From the IMG/VR virus record IMGVR_UViG_3300034022_000282, positions 1-63,602 of that record: a DNA stretch of 63,602 bases. One strand, written 5' to 3'. This stretch comes from a virus. The translations under genes were made by a program, and so were the position numbers. Below, piece by piece: positions 17,001 through 25,841 of this stretch (the stretch's first letter is position 1; each line of letters starts with the position of its first letter). Below the pieces are notes generated by a model. That model was not told the DNA's origin and made no database searches. It saw only the letters and a list, made by a program, of their open reading frames with translations.

Positions 17001-18850
17001 TAATAGGTTCTAACTTTGATAACCAGTTGCAAGATTATTTTCCTAATAGAGTAATAAGATCTGCTAAAGATAATCCTGAAATTCAACAAGATAACTATTT
17101 AGATTATCTAGCTGGAGATTACAAAGACTTTGGTAAAATTAAAGGTAAGATACGTAATATAACTAATCAGAATAATAAATTACTTATTAAAACTGATAAT
17201 GCTTTATACGCAACTTTAGGTCGTGAGGTTATTTCAACTGAGAATGCTGAAGCTAATGTAACTGCAGGAGATATATTTGCTGTAAAACCTAGAGAAATAG
17301 TATCATCTGATTCTTATGGTGGTGGTTTAGGTAGGTTTGCAGATACTGTAACTCAGTATGGTTACATGTATCCTGATACTACTAACGGTATAGTTTATAA
17401 TTTTAACGGTCAATCTGTAGATGAAATATCTAAAGCAGGTAGACAAATATTTTTTAGAAATGAACTTAAATTTAAATTACCTAAGTTATTAGATAATTAT
17501 GTATTTAGTAAATTTCCAGCATACAATAGCATAGCAACTTACATTGAAAATTACTATGTAACTTTTAATGGTAAAGTATGGGTGTCTTTAACTGATGGTA
17601 CTTTAGGTACTCCTGGTCAATCAGAAGATTGGCAATTAGTAGATTATAATTTTACTAGAATTGATTCTATTGTAGATCCATATTCTATAGGTGTACAAGC
17701 TACATTTGATTACAAATACAGAAGGTATATACTAACTAAAAAAGATTATACGTTTAATACTGTATCTGGTATATTTGGGTTTGTAGGTAACATACCTGAT
17801 ATGTTGTTTGCTAATACTATTACTAATGGTGTTACTAAAGCTTGGTACAATGGTTATATCTACACATTGTATGTTGTAGGTGATACTCCTGCACCTCCTG
17901 CTAATGCTGAATATTTAGTTACTAGAGGAGTATATGGTATATACGGTGTAAAAACAGATTTTAATTCTATATTTAATTTAGATAGTTTTGTAACTGCTTA
18001 TTACCCAGAACTACAAGCTTGGGTATCTATGTATGATTTTGGTGGAGTACCTGAGTTTATGGCTTACACTATAGATAAAACTTACTCATTTAACGGTAAC
18101 ACTTTATTTAAACATAATTCAGATACACAAAATACTTTGTTTTATGATAGAGAAACTCCTTACACTTCATTTGTAGAGCCTATATTAAACACTCCACAGG
18201 GAGTTAAAAGATTCTCATCATTCTCTTTTATAACTGAATTGTTTAGAGCTAACGGTACTTTAGATTATTTAAAAACTTTTACAAATTACTTTGTAAGAAA
18301 CTCTTATCAGATTTCTGATAAAATAGAAGTTGTTAATACTAAAACATCTAGAAATGCTGAAGGGTATTTTAATGCTAATGAATTTAGGGATTTAACTAGA
18401 GATAACTCTAAACCTTTAATGACTGATGCTATTATACATCAACCTGATTTAGCTAACATTAACGTTAATAAACATTGGTCTAAACAAAAGAAATTTGTAG
18501 ATTATTATTTAATACCTAGGTTAGAATATACCCCAGAATTATTAACTGGAACTACTCTTACAATTGGTGGTGACATTTACACTTTAAATGGTATATTGGA
18601 AGATGGTACTATAATTAAGTTTATTTATTTAGGAGTTACTTACGTTTATCAATTAAACAAAGTAGATGTTTCTACAGTTCTTAATCAAACAACTTTATCA
18701 GTAGGTTATGTTGTTTCTTTAAATAATACCCCTATACTTAATCCAAATCCTTTTGATCCTAGTATAATAATACCTTCTTTTGAATATACATTTAAAAGAA
18801 CATTAGACTTATTTGATATAAATACTTTAACCCATAAAAATACAAGATAA
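14030..18850 (+). CDS. Large tail hub / muzzle-like protein
   Basis: A 1606-residue protein beginning MLPLKINTDLDPTNAPENS, followed by NMNADILKGVISNEQGFD. This N-terminus is typical of the big beta-rich distal tail proteins (P22 gp10-like, the crAss muzzle) that start with a 'little trouble-free' strand set and build a beta-propeller nozzle. There are no membrane segments or enzymatic motifs, and Asn, Tyr, Thr and Ser are abundant. Position between the gp4-like protein and the cargo genes matches crAss-like gene order. It probably forms the tail tip that gates DNA and cargo release. Confidence 0.72.
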   Translation: MLPLKINTDLDPTNAPENSSTLNVNMNADILKGVISNEQGFDIITLTNDSRKIIGSCLLPDNSTCLFSQIFNNANYASEIGVVKEGVYTVILRDNLLVNAALGFNTTNLIQAQSKVNFNGDFVIYWVDGNNSDKWLNITNLQVDTTTDLKITDAAQFNLMLGFAPAIGDLPSLSIIESGSLESGVYYVAITYGDKFQNFTRTSLISNPIPVVSPNAPFDNQYIGSKPVTFTNKAINVSLDVNVTNIEYTFVKVTVISKINQVLKAYEFGIFELATNNFQCVVDTLVNKTEVSVDSVVINNADYNSSLTLTQLDDVLYKAHLRSRQTIDLQPYVNNIKVNYVQKEIDLSSSLPNESFRDPNMTFYSKGFMYDEVYALYVSFIVEDNGEYETEAYHIPGREAVNVDLGIGIAINPLETENISTIATAANPNDYCSVEYFRNLPNAQQPFNKFYDLDPINSKIFHAITTNNNPLADTNMGYYENKDERYSLLSKWLTLDNTSTPVPGKDYRGQNVRHHKFPEAYNHNLESLTPNLSKSIHPSTTNYNLVNLLGIRLSDVVIPDELIGKVKKINIYYAKRDLNNRTVLGQSLLQSLSQFHNYTSTRDNYDTKNTVWNNSGQFVGYQMSQDTGLSARVAGIFPVGYDRTAAQTPDTWMYASPVIFTDRINPTFWGKGYYKFKAFDLMQQSLSTNLATYVKNLYRVKSVYKVQLIDGVNLSDPSLNMITLFLFDPCNATNTTSIAANYYGGIDRLVSNNESLANNIRLITNSSYVSQGFPNQRFITESSPYSFSAIPFNYGGETSLWLETDYFLNSWNYASTLNQINNDFSYINYINNTTFFDTNTNLTDRLYASPYISNLCVYKLNIFQTFDSQVLCLANSINIEDISITDIYNGDTFTTINADKGGVDASAYTPQGSHPIATNPNDRPLGQFRSVHCYITQSTANPNYRYEGDNSWETFYPYTSIDEMWSIAQTDPEWYGYNIDYSSVNDIKQPVIGSNFDNQLQDYFPNRVIRSAKDNPEIQQDNYLDYLAGDYKDFGKIKGKIRNITNQNNKLLIKTDNALYATLGREVISTENAEANVTAGDIFAVKPREIVSSDSYGGGLGRFADTVTQYGYMYPDTTNGIVYNFNGQSVDEISKAGRQIFFRNELKFKLPKLLDNYVFSKFPAYNSIATYIENYYVTFNGKVWVSLTDGTLGTPGQSEDWQLVDYNFTRIDSIVDPYSIGVQATFDYKYRRYILTKKDYTFNTVSGIFGFVGNIPDMLFANTITNGVTKAWYNGYIYTLYVVGDTPAPPANAEYLVTRGVYGIYGVKTDFNSIFNLDSFVTAYYPELQAWVSMYDFGGVPEFMAYTIDKTYSFNGNTLFKHNSDTQNTLFYDRETPYTSFVEPILNTPQGVKRFSSFSFITELFRANGTLDYLKTFTNYFVRNSYQISDKIEVVNTKTSRNAEGYFNANEFRDLTRDNSKPLMTDAIIHQPDLANINVNKHWSKQKKFVDYYLIPRLEYTPELLTGTTLTIGGDIYTLNGILEDGTIIKFIYLGVTYVYQLNKVDVSTVLNQTTLSVGYVVSLNNTPILNPNPFDPSIIIPSFEYTFKRTLDLFDINTLTHKNTR

Positions 18851-19245
18851 TGAAATTAACAGATAAAATTAAACCAACCGTAACAAAAGCAACTATACCT
18901 CAATTAATTTCTGAGTTATTAGAATCTGTATTGATAGTGCATAAAATGCATTTACAAGCTAAGTCTAGAAGTTATGCTGAACACCAAGCTTTAGGTGAGT
19001 TTTATGATGCAATTGGAGATTATGCTGATAGTATCTATGAACAATTTGCTGGACAAACTACAACTGTAGATATACCTGATGCTATGATTTATGACACTAA
19101 TCCTATCAATTATTTAGAAATTTTAGCTAAATTCGTAGAAAGGGTACATGCTAATAGTGGTGAATATTCTCATTTGCAAAATCAAATGGACGAAGTTAAG
19201 TCACTAATATTTGGTACCTTGTATAAGTTAAAGTATCTTAAATAA
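18850..19245 (+). CDS. DUF5856 protein, Dps/ferritin-like
   Basis: A 131-residue all-helical protein. The region H-x(2)-H-L-x-A-K-S-R-S-Y-A-E-H (His31, His34, His45) followed by FYDAIGDYADSIYEQFAG resembles DUF5856 and the metal-site helices of Dps proteins (His, Asp, Glu spaced across two helices). It is encoded between the muzzle and cargo genes and coupled to both by TAATG overlaps, so it may be a virion or assembly component. A ferritin-like fold is likely; ferroxidase or DNA-protecting activity is unproven. Confidence 0.68.
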   Translation: MKLTDKIKPTVTKATIPQLISELLESVLIVHKMHLQAKSRSYAEHQALGEFYDAIGDYADSIYEQFAGQTTTVDIPDAMIYDTNPINYLEILAKFVERVHANSGEYSHLQNQMDEVKSLIFGTLYKLKYLK

Positions 19246-22200
19246 TGAAACGTAGTCTTAAAAAATATGATAATGGTGGGAAAATTAAAAAACCAATTTT
19301 TCCAGGTAAATTAGATAACAGAATAGTTTCTGATAATACCTCTGTGCAAAGACCTACCATACAACAACAAGACGTAAGATTAAAAACTCCACAAGAAGTT
19401 AAGAAAGCTAATAGGGAAAACTTTCAAAAACGTATAGGTGTAAAACCTACATACAATGTTCAAGAGTTAACTGACTTTGGTACACCTGAACCTGGATTAG
19501 AAGATGCTTCATTAGAAGCTTTAGATGCTTTAAGTTTAGCTAGTGGTGTAGGTTATTTAGGTAAAAAAGGATTACAATTAGGTGCTAAAGAATTAGCTAA
19601 TGTTTTAAAACCAAAACTTTATTCTCGTTTGACTTTTCCTAAACCTGTAGTATCAAAGTATATTCCATCATTACCAAATGCTTCTTCAATTGATTATAAT
19701 GAAGTAATTAGAAGAAATAAAAATTTAAAAGAATTGTGGGAAAATCCTGAAAGTAATAAATTAATGGCTTGGGATGGAACACCGTTAAAATTAAATCACA
19801 TATCTGAAAACCCAGATTTAATTAATACTTTAGATAACAATAAATTAAAATATCAAGGTCTTTATTTTAATCCTAAAAAAGAATGGGCATTTGGTAAAGA
19901 ATTAGGGTATAGCACTCAACCTTGGCATAAATATACTGTTGAAGACGCTTTTTCTAAAAAACCATATATTGCAGATTATCATGGGCAATTACAAAATTTA
20001 AAACCAGGTGCAAATAGAATAGGAGATAAATTAAGAAAACATATTTCTGAAGGTAAAGATGTAAAAAGTTTTGTTGATAGAGAAAGACAATTTGGAATAT
20101 CTAAAATTAAAAACCAGACGCAATCTCCTGAATTTAAAGCTTACATGAGTAAACTTAAAAAAGAAAACCCTGAAAGTTTTAAAAATGAAGTTGATCTAAT
20201 AAGAAGAAATAGGGATTTTAAAGATTTAGATTTTATAGAAAACATTTACAATAAAGGATACGATAGTTATGTTTCTTATGGTGGGCCTAAAATAGACCCT
20301 TTAAAAAGAGGTTTGGAAGATGCTTATGAAATTGTTTTATTTAATAAACCTGCAAATCTTAAAAAAGAATTTAAAAAAGGTGGAATAATAAAAGATGATA
20401 GGGGTCAATGGGCACACCCTGGAGAAATAACAGAAATAGGTTCTAACAACATAACAATGCAAGGTGTTAACTACCCTGTATTAGGAGTATCAAATCAAGG
20501 TGATACACAAATGATGTACCCAGAACAAGATTACCAATTTAGAGGTAATAAAGTTACTGAGTATCCTATGATGCAAAGAGGAGGTAAAGTAAAACCTATT
20601 GTTGTTAATGACCCTAATGACCCTAGATTACAAGCTTATAATGATAGTTTAAGTTTGTATAATAAAGGAAAAAGTTATTTAAACCAACCTTATTCTAATA
20701 ACTTATATGATTATACACAAAATTTATTAAAATTTGGGTACAGTAAAAAAATAGCTCCTGGAGAAAGTAAAAAAGGTATTAGTGACTTAATGATACCTCA
20801 GTATAAAAAACCTGTTCAACCTTATGTATATAACCCTATCACTAAACAAACTACAACAGCAGAACAAATTAAACCTTTGTATCAAGCACCTCAATTAACT
20901 ATGCCTGAAAGGTTAGAGTTAAGTATGAATAAACCTAATGTTGTACAATCAGCTGAAGGTCCTACTTTTAAACAAGGTAGAAAGTTTATGAGGGAAACAG
21001 GTTTAAGACCAGGGTATTATGAAGAAGGTGGTACATTACAAGAAAATACAAATATGGAATACGGTAAAGGTGGTTACACAGTAAAAAGAAGTTCTGATAG
21101 AAAAGGCAAAACACATGTTGTTATTGGCCCAGACGGAACTAAAAAATATTTTGGTGATCCTAATTTAGGAGAAAGAGGTAAATCTAAATATGGTAAAGAA
21201 GCTTTCTATGCTAGACATAAAAAGAACTTAGATGCTAATCCATACTTTAGAGCTTATGCTAGAGCTACTTGGGAAGACGGAGGTACAATTCCTGAACAAG
21301 GGCATATATCTATGAATAAAAGAAGTTTATTTAAATACGGTGGTTTAACTGTAACTGATTTAAATAAATATGATGATGGTGGTATTAATTTAGGTAATGC
21401 TTCTAAAATTAAACCATATGATTTTAGTAAATTAGCTTCAGGATTAGGTGGAGGTTCTACAAATGCAGCTACTACAGGTGCTACTGTTAGTCCTGCTGCT
21501 GTTGGTGCCGGTATAGGATTTGGTGCAGAAATGGTTGGTGCTTTAATACCTGAAAAAAGTTATACAGATTCTGAAGGTAATGATTTAGGCAGTAGAAAAT
21601 CTGTAGGAGAATCTGCTTTAAGTTCTGCCGCTTCAGGTGCTTCAATGGGTATGGTTGCCGGACCTTGGGGTGCAGCAGCTGGTGCAGTGCTTGGCGGTGC
21701 TTATGGTGCCATTAAAGGTTTTTCAGAAAAAGAAAAAATGGATAAACTTCAAGATGAAGCTGAAACTAGAATAACTAATAAAAATATTAATAAAAGAGCT
21801 AACGCTAGTTATAATTGGGGTACTCCTAATATCAATACTTCTCAAAACTTTATGTTTGCTAGAGGTGGTATGGTATTAGATTACGATGATCCCAATGCAA
21901 ATGCTGAACTTGAATTACAAGAAACATTCCAAATGCCGGATGGTACTGTAGGTAATGTAGATGGGCCTTCACATGAAAATGGTGGAATAGCTGTTGATTT
22001 ACCTGAAGGTACTAGAATCTGGTCAGACAAATTAAAATATAATGGTAAGACATTTGCTAAACATACTAAGCCTATTACTAATACTATAGCTAAGTTAGAA
22101 AAGCAAATAGAAAAAAACCCAGTAAATAGTGATGCTAAAGAAAATAGTATTGCATTACTTAAAAACCAATTAGATTATTACTTTGATACACAAGAAACTA

Positions 22201-23687
22201 ATAAACAAAATACTGAAATGAAACGTACTTTAAGAGAAGGTGGCATGATTAAACGTGCTGATGGTTCTTACTCAAAAAGAGGTTTATGGGATAATATTAG
22301 AGCCAACAAAGGTTCTGGTAAAAAGCCTACACCTGAAATGTTAAAACAAGAACGTAAAATAAATAATGAAATGGAAATGGGTGGTTACATGTACGGCCAA
22401 GGTGGTACAAACAATCCAGGGTTTAATGCATTACCAGAAGAAGTTCAAGAAAATATATTAGCTCATATGTCTATGGGTGGACGTTTAATGAATGACCCTA
22501 TGTTTGCTGAAGGTGGTATACATATTAAACCTGAAAACAGAGGTAAGTTTACTGCTTATGCTGAATCTCATGGTAAAGGTGTACAAGAAATGGCTGCTCA
22601 TATAATGGCTAACAAAGAAGATTATTCTCCTGCTGTTGTTAAACGTGCAAACTTTGCTAAAAATGCTGCAGGTTGGAAACATGAAATGGGTGGTTTAGTT
22701 AAATATGAAGTGGGTGGCCCTTTTGAACAAGATGAAGAATATTTAACAGGTTATGGTACTCCAAATGTTCCAACTCCATACATTCCTATGGAATACAATG
22801 AAAATTCATTTCCTATGGGAGAAACTCCTAGGTCTTTAAGATCTGTTAATCCTTATACTCAAAATACAACCCCTGCAGTAAATACAAATCCTTACAGAAC
22901 GTTTTATGAAACTAATTCTAATATTCCTAAAGGTCAACCTTTAGGTTCTACTGTTAATGCAGGTATGCCTCCAGTAACTACACCTGAAGCTACAGGGTTC
23001 TTTAATAAAGCAGGTCAGTTTATACAAAACAATCCTGGTTTAATAGGACAATTAGGTACTGCAGCTTTAACTGCTGGTAGTCAGATGAATAGAATTAATA
23101 GATTAGCTAGACCTAAAACTTTAGCTGATGTTAGGTTAAGAGATAGTGTAGCTAATCCTAATTTAGTAGATTATTCTGCTGAAAGAAATGCTATTGACAG
23201 AGCAGCTTTAACCGGTATGGGTGAAGCACAAAGAGGATTCGGTTCTTCTGCAGCTGCACAAGCATTTAAAAATAAAGCTAGATTAAACCAATTAGAAGGT
23301 ACAGGTAGATCATTCCAAGGTCAAGAAAATGCTAATGCTCAAATTAAAAATCAATTCTTAGCTGCTCAACAAGAAGCTGCAATGAAAGAAGCTATGATGA
23401 ATAGTGAGATTGGTAAGTATAATCTTGAAAATGTTTATGGTTACGATACTATGACTACAGCTCAAAAGAATGCTATAACTGCTATGTTAGGTAATACTGC
23501 TGGTCAAACATTTGGTAAACAAACTGATTATGCTAATCAATTAGAAAAAGCTAACATATTATCTAATCAATATGACCCTAGTGTTCTTAATGATATGATT
23601 AAGAATGGTAAATTAAAAGTTGTAGACGGTAAAATAGTAAAAGCTAGAAATGGTGGTACTATTAAAAAACGTAGTTTTAAAAAATAA
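19245..23687 (+). CDS. Virion cargo protein with Gly-Gly motifs and ART-like segment
   Basis: A 1480-residue protein punctuated by more than a dozen short elements of the form aromatic/charged-GG-hydrophobic (YDNGGKI, FKKGGII, MQRGGKV, WEDGGTI, FARGGMV, REGGMIK, MGGRLM). It also has two long motifs common in Bacteroidota phage cargo proteins, around DGPSHENGGIAVDLPEG and HIKPENRGKFTAYAESHG. Residues about 135-378 look like a separate domain resembling ADP-ribosyltransferase-like toxins (GLYFNP near 205, YEIVLF at 361-366). A Gly/Ala-rich segment at about 745-830 may cross membranes. It is probably packaged and ejected with the DNA. Confidence 0.65.
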   Translation: MKRSLKKYDNGGKIKKPIFPGKLDNRIVSDNTSVQRPTIQQQDVRLKTPQEVKKANRENFQKRIGVKPTYNVQELTDFGTPEPGLEDASLEALDALSLASGVGYLGKKGLQLGAKELANVLKPKLYSRLTFPKPVVSKYIPSLPNASSIDYNEVIRRNKNLKELWENPESNKLMAWDGTPLKLNHISENPDLINTLDNNKLKYQGLYFNPKKEWAFGKELGYSTQPWHKYTVEDAFSKKPYIADYHGQLQNLKPGANRIGDKLRKHISEGKDVKSFVDRERQFGISKIKNQTQSPEFKAYMSKLKKENPESFKNEVDLIRRNRDFKDLDFIENIYNKGYDSYVSYGGPKIDPLKRGLEDAYEIVLFNKPANLKKEFKKGGIIKDDRGQWAHPGEITEIGSNNITMQGVNYPVLGVSNQGDTQMMYPEQDYQFRGNKVTEYPMMQRGGKVKPIVVNDPNDPRLQAYNDSLSLYNKGKSYLNQPYSNNLYDYTQNLLKFGYSKKIAPGESKKGISDLMIPQYKKPVQPYVYNPITKQTTTAEQIKPLYQAPQLTMPERLELSMNKPNVVQSAEGPTFKQGRKFMRETGLRPGYYEEGGTLQENTNMEYGKGGYTVKRSSDRKGKTHVVIGPDGTKKYFGDPNLGERGKSKYGKEAFYARHKKNLDANPYFRAYARATWEDGGTIPEQGHISMNKRSLFKYGGLTVTDLNKYDDGGINLGNASKIKPYDFSKLASGLGGGSTNAATTGATVSPAAVGAGIGFGAEMVGALIPEKSYTDSEGNDLGSRKSVGESALSSAASGASMGMVAGPWGAAAGAVLGGAYGAIKGFSEKEKMDKLQDEAETRITNKNINKRANASYNWGTPNINTSQNFMFARGGMVLDYDDPNANAELELQETFQMPDGTVGNVDGPSHENGGIAVDLPEGTRIWSDKLKYNGKTFAKHTKPITNTIAKLEKQIEKNPVNSDAKENSIALLKNQLDYYFDTQETNKQNTEMKRTLREGGMIKRADGSYSKRGLWDNIRANKGSGKKPTPEMLKQERKINNEMEMGGYMYGQGGTNNPGFNALPEEVQENILAHMSMGGRLMNDPMFAEGGIHIKPENRGKFTAYAESHGKGVQEMAAHIMANKEDYSPAVVKRANFAKNAAGWKHEMGGLVKYEVGGPFEQDEEYLTGYGTPNVPTPYIPMEYNENSFPMGETPRSLRSVNPYTQNTTPAVNTNPYRTFYETNSNIPKGQPLGSTVNAGMPPVTTPEATGFFNKAGQFIQNNPGLIGQLGTAALTAGSQMNRINRLARPKTLADVRLRDSVANPNLVDYSAERNAIDRAALTGMGEAQRGFGSSAAAQAFKNKARLNQLEGTGRSFQGQENANAQIKNQFLAAQQEAAMKEAMMNSEIGKYNLENVYGYDTMTTAQKNAITAMLGNTAGQTFGKQTDYANQLEKANILSNQYDPSVLNDMIKNGKLKVVDGKIVKARNGGTIKKRSFKK

Positions 23688-23713
23688 CCTCTTTAAGTAT
23701 AATATATTTAAAC

Positions 23714-23746
23714 AAACCCTAGTAGAAATACTAGGGTTTCTTTTTT
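23714..23746 (+). terminator. Intrinsic terminator with GAAA tetraloop
   Basis: An 11-bp perfect stem (23,714-23,724 with 23,729-23,739) closes GAAA (23,725-23,728) and is followed by CTTTTTT. It ends the tail/cargo unit just ahead of the promoter at 23,758 and has the same stem length and loop as the terminator at 552. Confidence 0.93.
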
Positions 23747-23757
23747 AAATAAAACCG

Positions 23758-23765
23758 TATATTTG
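23758..23765 (+). promoter_or_regulatory. TATATTTG -7 box before giant virion genes
   Basis: CGTATATTTGTAAAT lies between a terminator and ATG 23,784 (18-nt gap). It is nearly identical to the site at 598 and should start the 19.3-kb unit that encodes the RNA polymerase-bearing proteins. Confidence 0.75.
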
Positions 23766-23783
23766 TAAATAATTAAATAAATT

Positions 23784-25838
23784 ATGGCAATTGATTTCAA
23801 CAAACAATTAGTTTTTGATCCGAAGATAGATATAGTAGGAGAAGAAGTACCATTAGCTGAAATGGAAAAAACAGGTCAAGTTTTACAAGGTAGATACGAT
23901 AAATCATACGAAGATTATAGTACTTTTAAAGAATTAGCAAAACAAACAGAGCAAATATCTGATCGTGAAGAAAGAGAAAAAGTAAAAGAATACATTAAAG
24001 ATTTAGAACCACAAGTTAAACAAATTGGTGAAAAAGGTGATTTTCATAATATGAGGCAACAAACAGCTGCTTTAGCTAAAAATGCTGCTTTTAATTTAAA
24101 ACTGTTTGGTGAAAGAGCTGCTGAAGTTAAAAAATATAGAGACTTAATAGCAGCTAATGATAAGCTTGGTGACGAAGAAACAAAAGCATATTACCAAAAT
24201 AAACTAAATAAAACTATGGCTGAGACTCAGTACAATCCTGAAACTAAGTCTTTTAATTTTAGTGCTTTACAATTACCTAAAATGGTAGAAGATTACAATA
24301 GTAATAAACTTCTACAAGATGCAACTCAAGGTTGGTTAGCTAACACTTATAAAGATGAAGCAGCTAATTTAGTTGTGCTTAAAGCTGGAGATAAAATACC
24401 AAATGTTGGTGGGACAGCTCCAGTAGAAGGTGTTTATAATACTAAAACAGGCAGACAAACAGCAAAAGTAGATTTTAATGAAATTTATAATAATGTTTTA
24501 AAAATAGCTAAAGGTGAACGTGGTTTACAAGCAATGTTACAAAGAGATTTTGAAATTAAATCTGAAGGTAAAAATTTAAATCCTGAACAACAAGAAGCTC
24601 TTAAAGAATCACTTAAAAGAAAATATTTATACGATCCATTAACAGGTTTTGCTAATAAAGCAGCTAATGAAACAATAATTAATACTGAAGATTTAGCTCT
24701 TGATAAAGGGGCTACTGATTTATATAATGCTGGTTTAGCAGCTAATGCTGATAACGGAGGTATAGATGATACTTTTGAAAGTACTATTAAGCCTGGAGAA
24801 TCTTCACCATTAATTACAGAATTAAACCAACCTTTAACAAAATTTGGACAATTAACAAATTATACACCAGGTAAAACTTATGATTATACTATAAATGATG
24901 AATATAAACCTAAACTTAAATTAGTTTTTTCAGGTTTATCAATACCTAATTTAAAGAAAATGCAAAATGGTACACCTGAACAAAAACAATTATATGCTGA
25001 ATTAAGTAAGAATAAACAAATTTATGGTCTTTATAATGATATAATGGCAAATAAACCTATATCTAAACGTGCTTATGGTGATGTAATGGAGATATTAAGT
25101 AAATATAATTATGCACCACCTACATCTTATAAATGGGTATCAGCAAATGATAAACGTTTAGTAAATGAATTAGTTAAAGAAGACCCTTCTGTTATGACTG
25201 CTAATGGTATAGTAGATACTGAAAAAGCACAACAAGTTTTAAATAGAAGATTGTTTGGGGATAATAAAGGACTTGTTATAGATAAAGATGGTAATTTTAC
25301 AAGTGCTAATACAGAAGGTTTAGATATAATGGACCCAGAAACTGGTCAAGTTTTACCATTTAATGAAGCTTATAAACAAAATAAATTTGAATTAAAATCA
25401 GGTAATCTTTTTGATAACTCAAGAACTATTCAAGTTAACGGTAAAGTTAAACCAGGATCTTTAGCACATGCTCATAGTGAAAATCCTCAACAAGATTTAT
25501 CTTATTTTGGAGCAGGTTATACTATAAATTCTAACGGTAAACAATATATAGTTGCTAAAAGAGGAGAAGTACCTTTAAATTCTAGTGCTGCTAAACTAAA
25601 TGATTTAGCTTCTTTTAGTAGATTTTCTAGAGATGAAAAACAATATAAAACTTCTGATGGTCAACCGGTAAAAGTAAAATCAGATTTTTCAGGTAATGTA
25701 ATAATAACACATAACGGAAAATCTCAAGTTATACCTCAAGATCAATACAATGCAACCCTGCAAAATTTAGGGAATGCAGATGTAAAAAACCCAATAGATT
25801 ATTTACCACAATTTAAAGCATTTACACCTAAACCATAA
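23784..25838 (+). CDS. Virion cargo/ejection protein
   Basis: A 684-residue, mostly helical and highly charged protein beginning MAIDFNKQLVFDPKIDIVGE. The N-terminal 150 residues form long coiled-coil-like helices (TEQISDREEREKVKEYIKDL). The middle is mixed, and the C-terminal 250 residues are beta-rich with Asn/Gly turns. The gene is first in the unit that encodes the giant RNA polymerase protein, 3 nt upstream of it. Proteins at this position in crAss-like phages are packaged in the virion. No enzymatic motif was seen. Confidence 0.6.
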   Translation: MAIDFNKQLVFDPKIDIVGEEVPLAEMEKTGQVLQGRYDKSYEDYSTFKELAKQTEQISDREEREKVKEYIKDLEPQVKQIGEKGDFHNMRQQTAALAKNAAFNLKLFGERAAEVKKYRDLIAANDKLGDEETKAYYQNKLNKTMAETQYNPETKSFNFSALQLPKMVEDYNSNKLLQDATQGWLANTYKDEAANLVVLKAGDKIPNVGGTAPVEGVYNTKTGRQTAKVDFNEIYNNVLKIAKGERGLQAMLQRDFEIKSEGKNLNPEQQEALKESLKRKYLYDPLTGFANKAANETIINTEDLALDKGATDLYNAGLAANADNGGIDDTFESTIKPGESSPLITELNQPLTKFGQLTNYTPGKTYDYTINDEYKPKLKLVFSGLSIPNLKKMQNGTPEQKQLYAELSKNKQIYGLYNDIMANKPISKRAYGDVMEILSKYNYAPPTSYKWVSANDKRLVNELVKEDPSVMTANGIVDTEKAQQVLNRRLFGDNKGLVIDKDGNFTSANTEGLDIMDPETGQVLPFNEAYKQNKFELKSGNLFDNSRTIQVNGKVKPGSLAHAHSENPQQDLSYFGAGYTINSNGKQYIVAKRGEVPLNSSAAKLNDLASFSRFSRDEKQYKTSDGQPVKVKSDFSGNVIITHNGKSQVIPQDQYNATLQNLGNADVKNPIDYLPQFKAFTPKP

Positions 25839-25841
25839 AAT

